Assembly: GCF_021155765.1 (NCBI RefSeq)
Contig: NC_060106.1
Span: 16,146,031 to 16,210,030 of the forward strand
Direction of reading: 5' to 3'
Source of the DNA: Diprion similis
Lineage: Eukaryota; Arthropoda; Insecta; Hymenoptera; Diprionidae
Length of the DNA: 64,000 bases
Made by a program: the position numbers and the translations under genes. This document shows positions 14,701 to 25,659 of the stretch, one piece after another (position 1 is the first letter of the stretch; each line of letters opens with the position of its first letter). Below the pieces are notes generated by a model. It did no database searches. It saw only the letters and a program-made list of their open reading frames with translations, and was not told where the DNA came from.

Positions 14701-17700
14701 TTAAATGTGTAATATTGTTACGCACAGGTCACGCAGGTTACAGCGTTAGCTGATGAACCGCAGGGACAAATTTTTTGTAAGTCCTTAAACGATCAGTCAG
14801 TTTTTACAATTGACTTGAATTCAAGTTTGAGCAATGTCGGATTACAATTTCATGCGAAGTATAATTATTTCTAGAACTTCCCGTCAAGTTAAATGAATTA
14901 TTTAAATAAAAATTGACTTTTTTTCTCCTTCACCCGATCCGTGCATACAGAGGATTAAGCTCGAATATCGTTGTAATACGTAATAACTGCAGCTTTTCAA
15001 CGGCTTTTCCCGCCCTAGCCTTTATGAAACTCCTTTGCTACGCATATTCGAGCCGTGTATTCTGTAAGTAAGAGTATTTATTATCGTCGGTTACACAGAC
15101 TTTTGTCATTGTAAATACATGTTATTGTCGATTGTTTGAGCTGAGAGAAAGAAATGAATTAATAAAACCATATTCCTCCTGAACATCTGTCACCGTTTAA
15201 TATGTTTCTTCGGCCTGTAACGACAGCTGCTAATTCCTGCATGTGGTCAAACACAGGCCGCAATGATCAAGCGCCTCGTGCATACGTCAATTGTAAGCAC
15301 GTGTCACTTTGCGAGTAATATACGTATATCCAGGTGGGTAAGAGTAGCGGATTTTATTACACAGACTATATATTATAACGAATTACTCCGTGAAAAATTG
15401 CCTGGCTGTCGTCGTGATCGAAGAACCAAATGAATGCTAATGATTTTGGACACCTCGTAGATTAGCGAGTGATGATCGACGGTGTATAATGAAAAAAACG
15501 ACTAAAAATAATAAAATAAAACATAAAGGCACCGTATGTTTCCTCATTCAGTCGCAATCGGTATGAATTTCATACGGAGTGAACAAAGGTAATTTGGGTA
15601 TGACGAACAATGGATGTTGGTAAAGGTAGCTGCTATAATATTACCGGAAATATGAATAATCTATTTTTTGAAGCTTTGATTATTTATGACGGAATACTGA
15701 ATAAACGAAAATTGTATATGTTGAACGATTATTCTCGCATTTATTGCACAACTGATTGAAATTATTTACAGCTGTGCAAATATTATCGTATGCTCGTTTA
15801 GATTTCAGAATTGTATGAAAAAAATGTAAAAAATTATTCCTTTTACGTTCTCGCAATCTTATTTCGGACCACATTGAGCAACTTATTTTCAGTACTTATG
15901 TCCTTGGGCCCAATATCGTGTTATCGCTCATAAGCAACTTGACGTATTGACGTATTGCCATAGCAAATGTTCAAACGGTCGCTTGTATTTTAACGTGATT
16001 TCCGACGCTTGATTTGTGAAAAAAATATTACAATGAATCATGGGGAATTCACGCGGTGTAACGGAAGTACTCCCAGTCGGCATAGACGAATACGGTCACA
16101 AGATATATGTATAGATGTAACCATATTCTATTGTTTCTGAAGTGAAAGAGTTATACCCATACATGAGGTATATGAGCAAGCATAGAAGGTCATCCACCGA
16201 ACAAGGCCACGTACCTATTTTCTCACAATATATGTATTAATGTTTGATGAAACAGCTCGCAATTGTATAAACATAGAGAAGTTGGACCATCTATAGGAAC
16301 ATAATATCATCACAGCTGATTTGGATTACTTCGACCAATCGAGGAATGTTCGTCGAATGTTTAAAAGGTAAGTAGACATTTATTTATAGAACATCGATGG
16401 CTTTACCATACTTGATATTAGGAGATTCATTCCAAATTCATGTGTCCAATAATTATCGGCGAGAATGATAATGTTATACGTGGAACACGTTTTACCGGCA
16501 AGCTGAATAAAATCGAGGACGTTCAGCTACCGGTTGTAATATATCATTTTTGTCGTAGGCGCGAAATTTCTTCGCAAATCTACGGCATCCAACAGTATTG
16601 TGTGTATACGTATAACGGGATTTAGGCATAGGATATATCCCAACGTAACAACTGCGATTAAATGGAAAAAGCAATCGCACGTATGAGTACGATCGTCTAA
16701 ATATTGCAGTAACAGAATTTCTTTGATCGGTCTACTGCTATAGAATCTGTTGGAAACCGTTGAGCACAGTGTGTATGCGTGTATCGTATACCTGTACGCG
16801 TACATATGTGTAGATTTAAGATTAAAGTAATTGGAATAAATGGTAAATTTGCAATTAACTTAAACAGACGCATAGACCTAATATATTCTCTGTGTATAAG
16901 TAATTCTCAATGCTAAAAATTTATGGCTTATCGCATGTATGTACATCGATACTCAAGGTAAACCAGAGTCTCATTTTTCGATTTCAGCAGATTGCATCCG
17001 ATCAATTACATTCAATTTCTCCATCCATTGAGCTTTGATCCATTTCGCATTGTAGATTGAATTCTACTGATCGGTTCGAAATTCGAACCGTTTTGCGGTA
17101 TCAAGTATATATACGGAATATAATAACGAGTGTATAAACGTGAAGGCGAGTCTGCGTAACGCTGGCCTTTTCGAACGGTGAATGGGAATTGGGACATTGG
17201 ATGAAGCCTACATTCCATCTGTAAAAAATAATAACGTGTTAACTTTGCACAGCTTTCTCTCTCCGTCTCTATCCTCCTCGTTCGGCAATCGGAGAGTAAG
17301 TTCAATTTATTGAACTCGAAGTATGTACATACGTGCAAAGGCCGCGTATTAATAGACCAGAAAACGAGAAGAGCTCTGCTCTCTGGCGGATGGGATTCAA
17401 TACTACACCAGCCGAGTGGAACCGGTTTTAAAGAAACTAAAACCCGTTGGAAATTGCTTCGGAATCTGGAAAAAGTAGCAAGGACCTTGGCACGGAACGG
17501 AGCGAGGGGAGGAAAATGTGCGCTGCGTTAAAAAACGATTACAAAAAATGCAGCGAATCATAGATAAAGAAATCAGCGCTGCCTCGTCGCTGCTTCCGCA
17601 CGAAATCCGACAGATGACGCGAGCACAAGCGGCGCGATATTTTCGGCCGAGTAAGCGGATCTATGCTGGCCTTCGAACCACGGTCCGAATATATTTGATA

Positions 17701-18751
17701 TTTCGCAAACGAAACAGAGCGAGCGGTATCAGGCCTCGTTGGTTGTTCGTTGGGCGCAGGAAGCGTTCAGCGTTGCCACGAACGTCGAACAGGTGCCCCC
17801 ACCTAATCACCGCGGTGGAGGTGCGTGTTGGATCGCTATGTGCACCTGCGAGTTTCATCGCTGCGCTACTAGGTCATAGGTGTGTATTAATGGTTGTATA
17901 GATGCGGGTGAAATAATCAACGTCTAATTGCATCGGATCGGTTAGATCGGAGGTCCTGCAAATTATCGCGGCGGATGTGTAACATCCTGTAACAGATGAA
18001 CCGCGCCGCTCGAATCGAGCTCCAACTGTCAACGTTCATTTTCCCGTTTCGCGTGGAGGCCACAGCTGCAGACCGTAGTCGGCATTAATATTAACCTAAT
18101 GCTCGTTGTTCTTGAATCGAATTTTTGAGAATAAGTTGTGAATTTCCGTCCTTCGTGATACCTCGTATCGTTCGACTAATCACCGAGAAGCACGATCCGA
18201 TCTCTACCTCGGGGTTTAACTGGCGATTGATTGAACATCCATTATTGTGATAGCGACGCACGGTGTAGTAAATCCGCGTGCGTGTGCAGCTGCACATATC
18301 AGTGAGTGACCAGTGGGCCACGATTTTGCGAACCGAGGTACGCGATCAGCGACGTTCGATTTACGCGGTTAACCTGAATTAGACCAAGTGAAGTATGCAT
18401 ATGCATTAGAAGCAGACGCGTCACTCTTCGTCGCTCTCGGTTACTGCGGATCTTCTGCCCTCACAGTGTTATCATTCACTTTGACGTTTCGCCTCAATCT
18501 GTTACAGGTTACCAGGAGTCGTCATGTGACACCGTCGGCGACCGTATCAACATTGTTCAGTTGTGACCGTTCCTTTATTTACCACCCCAAGCCCTCCTCC
18601 CCCAGCCCCAACCACCTTCCACGATACAACGTGGGGATAAAATATTCTACCTCAAACAGGTAGCACTGCTGAAAGTAATGCTCAAAAAAATAGACTTCGT
18701 TTAGTACGCCTCGTGTTAGCAACAGATAGATCAACTCAGTGACACGCCAAC
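11712..18751. other. Intergenic DNA and GALNT1 5' region
   Basis: About 7 kb between the transporter stop and the GALNT1 start. An ATTAAA at 11747-11752 could be the transporter poly(A) signal. The centre is AT-rich and shows no gene. From about 17.4 kb the DNA becomes richer in CpG, and 18300-18750 probably holds the GALNT1 promoter and 5' leader. A possible leader-exon acceptor (CTCAAACAG) ends at 18660. A perfect 19-nt palindrome (CGGTTCGAA, one base, TTCGAACCG) lies near 17075-17093. It is not part of a tRNA. Confidence 0.4.
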
Positions 18752-21700
18752 ATGTTTCGTTCCAAGATTCGTCTTCACACGTGCCGTGTTATTGTTATCA
18801 CATCTCTGGTATGGTTCCTCGTCGGTGTAATGGTGCTAATGTTTTACTCCGATTGTATCGGCGGCTCTGGCTGGGGCTGTCCTGACAACAGGCAGACTAC
18901 GGCGCACCACAGCGAGCCCGAGGCTGCTGCGCTGGTCAGACAGGATCCGGAGACGTCTGAGCTCAATAAGAAAAAATACAGACAATCGGATCTGCAGTTG
19001 TGGATGCCTGCTAAAGTCGTTAAAGAGGCTAAAGGCAGCCCCGGTGAACTCGGATCTCCGGTTCATATTCCAGCGGAGAAGGATGCCGAGCAGCAAGAGC
19101 TCTTCAAACTAAATCAGTTCAATTTAATGGCTAGCGATATGATTTCGTTCAATCGATCGCTCAAGGACGTCAGGCTTGATGGATGCAAGAATAAGAAGTA
19201 CAACAAGTATCTTCCTACTACTAGTATTGTTATAGTTTTTCATAACGAAGCTTGGAGTACTCTTCTTCGCACTGTTTGGTCCGTCATCAACCGATCTCCA
19301 AAGACTGTTCTGAAAGAGATCATACTCGTCGACGACGCCAGTGAACGAGGTAAATTATGCTTTTAAGAGCGACTTTTTAATGTTCTCAGATATAGTATCT
19401 TGTAAGGGAATACTATTGCAATTGTTGAAGTAATAATGTCGAGGACAGGTGGGAAATTGCAAAAGTGGGAAGAATATTTAATAGATTAGTAAAGAATGAT
19501 TTTTGACCGTCAATTTTTCGCAGAGCCACGTTTTTAGCTTAGTTATGTTTACGGGTTGTACCTTGAAACTTCCAGAAATGGAAAAGCCATATACTCTTAT
19601 GTGTTGATTCAAATATCATTCAGTTGATACACTTTATCTGGCATGTTTTATCAGAAAACACTTCTGTGGTATTCAAAATATTTATTGTATACATTTGTAA
19701 TTTTTACAAGCATTGAATATCATTAGCATTACCTATCAGCATGATTTTTCTTTTAAATAATTTTTGTTCACCTCAAATGATTTTTATGAAAATGTATTTA
19801 CCATGTTCAGAAATGTGACATTATAGCGAAGGAAACTGAAAAACAATATTTGCAATTTTAGTCACAGCATTGCACTTTGTATTTTCGGTATACACTTTTC
19901 TATTTTAATTTCCTCATATTTCCGCACACACCATATGCCACAACAAAGCTAAGATAAATGTTAGTGGCATTATGGATAATGCACCACTTGCAAGTTAATC
20001 CAAATTGTTGATCATTAAATAATCTTTTTGTCATTTACACGTCTTTCATGAGTAAAATGTTGCAGCATATGGTACACTAATCAAGTGTTTTACGATGAAT
20101 TGAGATATCCTCTTAACAAGTTAACTTGATTATCACTTATTCTAGAGATTTCCAAACCTCATGGGCGTGTATAATGGTATATAATAGTAATAAACCTTAC
20201 ATTATTAACACATTATTTAAGTAGTTTTTTGTATCTTTTGAGAGGATATTTTTATACAGAATTAATTTATGAATCAAATACCGTTTTTCATTACAAATGG
20301 TGTTCTCAATGGCAATGTGGCAAAAACGTGTAAACATTGAGAATTTATAGAATAGACAAGTGTGGTACGAGTTGTTCTGTATAAATAATCAAGCCATCAA
20401 TAGATTAAATATTCCATTAAGAATTACAGAAACTTGTTTGAAACTGGAAATTTCTACGTTTAAAAAAGAGTAAACGTAATAATTATACGGTATATTATGA
20501 CATAGTTACTTGGAAAATTCACCTTACTCACCGTTCAATAACGTTTGCCTACTCGGTTACCTATAAAATCACCGGAATAACATGCATATGAAGATAAGAT
20601 TTTTCCTTCGTGCTGCGGTGCCAATAAGCGGCAAATAATTAAATTCTTATCACATTATACGTTCTGATATTACGGGATATCCTAGTAGTACTAAAATTTA
20701 TTGCCTCTTCTACATTGTTGAAAAATTACATAATATTCAACATGCAATAGTCAAATCCGTTATTTTATCTAACTGCAGTCAGTACTTACAATTTATAAAC
20801 ATGCATGTGTCTGGTTAAATGTCAACATCACGTTACATATTTTTGGATCTGATTTTTCATTTCTTTCAGAACACTTGAAACAGGATCTCGAAGATTATGT
20901 AAAAACTCTTCCAGTCCCCACATATGTATATCGCACTGAGAAGAGGTCAGGTCTTATCAGGGCTAGACTGCTCGGGGCAAAGCATGTTAAAGGACAAGTA
21001 ATTACATTTTTGGATGCCCACTGCGAGTGTACGGAGGGCTGGTTGGAACCTCTCCTATCACGAATCGCTGACGACAGGACCACTGTAGTGTGTCCGATTA
21101 TAGATGTAATTAGCGATGATACGTTTGAATATATAACTGCCAGTGACATGACGTGGGGAGGATTTAATTGGAAATTGAATTTCAGATGGTAAGTGAGCAA
21201 TTCACCAATTACATAATACCCCGTTCATATCTAGCTGCATGTTCATCTACTTAGCATAAGATCTTCTGCAGTATGTTTCTTTAACTGAATCAGATTCGGT
21301 TCGATACATCCCACAGATCAGATGCGATAAGGGATTTATTACTATCTAGTGAAAACTAGTTGCAGCATAATCAGTTGATCAGAATGTTTATATTAATCGA
21401 TACAGGTACAGGGTTGCTCAGAGAGAAATGGACCGCAGAAATGGAGATAGAACAGCTCCTCTCAGAACGCCAACGATGGCAGGAGGATTGTTCTCAATAG
21501 ATAAAGACTACTTTTATGAACTTGGTGCTTACGACGAAGGTATGGACATATGGGGTGGAGAAAACCTAGAAATGAGTTTCCGTGTAAGTACAATTATTAG
21601 AATCTATCAATCACCTTTGGTCTATCAATAATTTATCAAGCAAAAATTGGAATCTTATTATGTTTTGCTAATCATCTGAAAAACCTATCGAATCAGTAAC

Positions 21701-24700
21701 TTCTGTTCTACCCTGGAGCTGAGCCTCTTGAAATATCTGAGCTTATTCCGAAATTTCAAATTTAGTGTTCAGAAATACAGTCAACAACGAATTTAACAAA
21801 ATTAGCCTATCCTTTTTCTTTAAAAACGCTATATCATATTTTCTTATCCTAATTAAATGAAAAGTATGTCTCTGGTTTATTTTTCACTTTCCTAAATATT
21901 TAAAAATTCTAATATGATTGTACGGGTGGATAATTGAAATGGTTTCAATATGACAAGCCGTAAAAAATGTTCAAGTAAAATCAAAGTACACTAAACATTA
22001 TGTGAAAATTTTACGACTAGCAAAAATCCTGGAGGATACTGTTAGCTAATACCATAAACAAACGATAACTTTGGATTGAAACGATGACGCCGAAGGTCAA
22101 TATTCGTGGGAATTACTAATCAAGGGATGTAGGCATCTATTCATTATCTGTAAAGCCAAGAGTTCCTTGTAGGTGTGGCAGTGCGGCGGTATACTAGAAA
22201 TCATTCCTTGTTCGCACGTGGGACATGTATTCCGTGACAAGAGTCCGTACACATTCCCCGGTGGTGTCAGCAAGATCGTTCTACATAACGCCGCTAGGGT
22301 AGCTGAGGTCTGGATGGATGAGTGGCGAGACTTTTACTATGCTATGAACCCAGGTTAGATTACTACATTTGAATACAGTTTAACCGGTTGGTATACATAA
22401 GCTAATTGTGCTAACGGAAATGATTAACTGTGTTAATATTTCTTGTGTTTGCAACAACAAAACTTTTCACGCATATGAGATTCTATTTCTGATTTCGATT
22501 CTCAGTTTTATGAACCTACTATCAGGAAGTTATGTAACACATCGCTGACCTGCCCATTGTGCCAGTGTAAATATGTCAATTACAGAGTTTAATCGCAATT
22601 TATGTGCACAATTCATGACACGCTAATGTCATGAAATCACACTTGTAGAAAATATGTAAAACTCTTACCTGTTTGATATTACTTGTAGCAGTAATTAAAA
22701 TGCAATATCAGTACTCAGACGAGAATAAAAAAAAATCGTGTCTACCAAGCCTACACAGGTCTTGACCAGTCATTTTTACACAAGTCAAAAATATTTATTG
22801 TAACTTGTACTATTTGTTATGAGAATGATGTGGCTCAATGTTCATACTTACAATTAGTAATAATTAAGGAGCTCGCATTTATTTGCAATAGAAGTATGAA
22901 CACAGAATGCTTCATGAGCGACTTTTTTTTATCAATATATAAACAATTTCTCCAGTAAGTTGCAGTTGAGGAATATAATAGCAAGCATTGTCGGAACCTT
23001 ACACATAACGCATTTCGATAATAAACTTGAGTAACAAGCACACTAATTGCAATGTTAAATACTTCTGTATTATCATACTTCCACATAAATTCCTAAGCTT
23101 TGCAAATGATCAAGTGGTTGTTATCATTAATAAGTTTGTTATTTCAGGTTTAGTATTATAAAGTTTTGAATTGTTTGAATGGGCATTAAATAGCGTCTTA
23201 ACCATTCATCCATCCAACCGACTAACTCACCCTGAATTCCTTGTATTGTAATAAGACGATTGACTCATATCTGTAGATTATAGGTGCTGTTCCGAAGCAG
23301 CGGAGAGAAGATCACTCTTTATATTAAAACCGTTGGTTTATATTTTTTACTCATACGTTTGTTAGATTAAGCTAACAAAGTAAACTCTAACACACTAACA
23401 GAAATGAGTTGGTTAGATATGGATGTGTGGTGGGACATTGGAAATAGCAACATGTTCACACGTTGGACATGTATTCCGTAAGTCAACCCCATACACGTTT
23501 CCCGGCGGTACAAGCAAGATAGTCAACCACAACAATGCACGACTTGCAGAGGTCTGGTTGGACCAATGGAAATACTTCTATTACAACATTAATCCAGGTA
23601 GCACTAACACCAGATTTGCTGAGCATCTCTATGTGACTGCTGCCTTGCCTGTCTCCAGCATGCCTTTTTATGTCAACCTGCCAGCATGGTTCTTGCGATT
23701 GTTACCACTCCATTATTGTTTCAGTATTTGAAATGGGTCCTGTTGCAATAGTTATTCCATTGCTTTTTGAGTTAACATCAGTACCAGTACTTTATAATAC
23801 GAAAAAAGCATTATATATGACTTTTTTTGTCAAATGCTGCACGGAGAGAAAAATCAAGCTTTGAAACGATGGAAACATCTCAAGGTTTGAAGGCTTGGAA
23901 AGACCATCCTTTTAAAGGATGAATTCAACCTTCTAAAGCTTGGAAGGTGTTCTGCTCGAAACGCATGAAACTCATGCTTTTGCAGCAAGAACCTCGTCAT
24001 TTAGGACCATGAATACCTCCGGGCAGAAGCTTGCAGTAGTTCACGGTCCGAAAGCAAGACTTTCACGGTTCTAAACTGTGAATCTCTTGGTCTCGAGTGT
24101 TAATAAGCCGATAGAGCAGGGAGGGGGAACGCTCGAGATTCACAGTTTTAAGCGGTGAAGTTCATGGTTTGGAGGCTTGAATCATTCCGAGCGTTTAAAC
24201 GATAGACTCCATGCTTTCGGACCACGAAGTCCATGCGGCTAAAGCATGGATCTCCTCCTTCTAGCCCGTGAATAGAGTCTTGCTTTTAAACGATGAATTC
24301 ACCGGTTAAACTCGTGAAATTCATGCTTTGAAAGCATGTAAAAATTACAAGGTCCGAAAGCATGAAGGTTCATCGTTTCAAAGCTTGATTTTTCTCTCCG
24401 TGTGGTGATGATTTTAATTTTAAAACATAGCATGATAGTGATGAAATTATTCAACTTTTTTGTTTTCCGAGATAGTGCAAATGCATTTTGTCAGAACATA
24501 GGCCAATAAAGGAATGTTGTTAGTATCAACAATTGGATTAATCCCAAGTAAACTCGTTTCTATAATACAATAAGTTGCAAGACGTGTATTCGAAGAGACA
24601 AAAAATATTCCCAGTTTTTTAAATGATTTTTTATACCAAGAGGCTATTCTTGTAACACTGCACTCAGTTGATATTATTAGATTAAATATAGCAAATATTT

Positions 24701-25659
24701 GAGTAATAGGCAGACAAAGGATTACAGAGGAAAACTTGTTCTTTTCAGGAATTGGACTTTTGGGTACTTCTAAGTCTGTTCTAGTTTATCCTGTTCATCA
24801 TTCGGACAAATTGAGCACTTTCACACTTCATACACAACTATTTTCATAATTCAATAGCAAATCACATGCACCAAAAAATCACTAGAAGAGACTATCCTAG
24901 GATGAATAATTTTAATATAACGGTATTTGTTTACAGGTGCGCGGAGCGTAACTGTCGGCGATGTTTCCGAACGTTTGAAACTGAGAGAAAACCTTGGCTG
25001 CAAAAGCTTCCGATGGTATCTTGAAAATATATATCCAGAGTCTCCAATGCCATTAGATTACTTCTACCTAGGCGATGTCAAAAACGTTGAAACTGGAAAC
25101 TGTCTCGATACTATGGGCAGAAGAACGGGCGAGAATGTTGGTATCAGCTACTGTCACGGTCTTGGTGGCAACCAGGTACATATGAACATCATAATTTGAA
25201 TAATGTTAAAAAAATTCTTCATAAACAGCACTCAAACTTTCACCATCTTCTGAAAAGTCGTAACTCATTGAAGCCGTATTTCCGCCCTAGGTATTCGCCT
25301 ATACAAAGAGGCAGCAAATTATGTCAGATGATATGTGCCTTGATGCAGCAAATCCACAGGGTCCTGTAAAAATTGTGCGTTGTCACGGAATGGGAGGTAA
25401 CCAAGCATGGGTTTATAACGACGAGGTAGGTCTACTATTGCAGTATCATCCATGATGCTTGTCCCAATAAGTTGAGGAACAAACTTTTGATATTTGAAAA
25501 TGTTTTCAGACAAAATTGATTAAGCATACAAACACGGGATACTGTTTGTCGAAACCACGATCAGGAGAACCGACTCAGCCAGTGCTTGCTATATGCGAAT
25601 CTCACAATCCTGGTCAAAAATGGATAATGCAGAGCAAATTTAAATGGCAAGCCAGCTAA
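18752..25659 (+). CDS. GALNT1: Polypeptide N-acetylgalactosaminyltransferase, GALNT1/Pgant5 type
   Basis: Exons 18752-19349, 20870-21188, 21406-21583, one of two alternatives (22173-22353 or 23417-23597), 24937-25175, 25291-25425 and 25510-25659; 599 aa. The enzyme starts mucin-type O-glycosylation in the Golgi by transferring GalNAc from UDP-GalNAc to Ser/Thr. It is a type II protein: a short cytosolic tail, then a membrane anchor at about residues 13-33. In the GT-A catalytic domain [15 protein letters not shown] (194-197), the metal-binding DAH (248-250) and WGGENLE (355-361) are visible. The third metal ligand is His in HVGHVF (about 383), inside the alternative exon. A C-terminal ricin-like lectin domain follows, with three repeats; the alpha and beta repeats have CLD, but the gamma repeat has CLS. 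The start is preceded by an in-frame TGA at 18740-18742. Similarity to human GALNT1 (559 aa) is very high throughout. Drosophila Pgant5 is the probable orthologue. Candidate poly(A) signals are at 25838-25843 and 26229-26234. Confidence 0.95.
19350..20869. other. First coding intron of GALNT1
   Basis: A 1.5-kb AT-rich intron with donor GTAAAT and acceptor TTTCTTTCAG. It splits a Glu codon after the first base. No other feature is recognised. Confidence 0.7.
22173..22353 (+). CDS. GALNT1: GALNT1 alternative exon A (catalytic domain)
   Basis: A 181-nt exon in phase 0 in and phase 1 out. The acceptor is CCTTGTAG and the donor is the weaker CAG|GTTAGA. It encodes 60 residues beginning [10 protein letters not shown] and ending FYYAMNP. 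It keeps the Gal/GalNAc-transferase motif: CSHVGHVF with the metal-binding His, PYTFPGG, and AEVWMDEW. It matches exon B at 42 of 60 residues. Compared with vertebrate GALNT1 it is the more diverged copy, for example [12 protein letters not shown] in the flexible loop over the active site. It joins correctly to exon 3 (ends 21583) and to the exon at 24937. Confidence 0.92.
22354..23416. other. Intron between alternative exons A and B
   Basis: About 1.06 kb, AT-rich, with no coding signal. Elements controlling mutually exclusive choice (competing RNA pairings or a branch point close to a donor) might lie here, but I cannot identify them by eye. The B acceptor, GAGTTGGTTAG, has a poor pyrimidine tract, so exon B may need help to be recognised. 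Confidence 0.5.
23417..23597 (+). CDS. GALNT1: GALNT1 alternative exon B (catalytic domain)
   Basis: A second 181-nt version of exon A with the same phases and the same length. Acceptor GTTGGTTAG, donor CCAG|GTAGCA. It encodes [10 protein letters not shown] to FYYNINP and keeps [15 protein letters not shown] and the AEVW motif. Its loop, [12 protein letters not shown], is closer than that of exon A to the vertebrate GALNT1 form, so B looks like the conserved copy. Because 181 is not a multiple of three, including both exons or neither would shift the frame of the lectin domain. This fits strict either/or use. Confidence 0.92.
23840..24402. mobile_element. MITE/foldback element with perfect 32-bp terminal inverted repeats
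   Basis: The left end (23840-23871, starting CACGGAGAGAAAAATCAAGC) and the right end (24371-24402, ending TTTTTCTCTCCGTG) are exact reverse complements over 32 bases. The 563-bp interior has further inverted pairs: for example, 'gattcacagtttta' near 24136 pairs with 'taaactgtgaatc' near 24072. It also has repeated ATGCTTT/AAAGCAT words, so a single strand could fold extensively. No reading frame is present, so it is a non-autonomous DNA element. I cannot see a clear target-site duplication. It lies inside the intron between GALNT1 exon B and the exon at 24937. Confidence 0.8.

Noticed and set aside
17075..17093. GGTTCGAA palindrome resembling a tRNA T-loop
   Set aside because: No acceptor stem, D-arm or anticodon arm around it; no tRNA was found in the window.
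23598..23864. Read-through of GALNT1 exon B into the following frame
   Set aside because: It passes the CCAG|GTAGCA donor; the exon 24937-25175 continues the enzyme in the correct phase.
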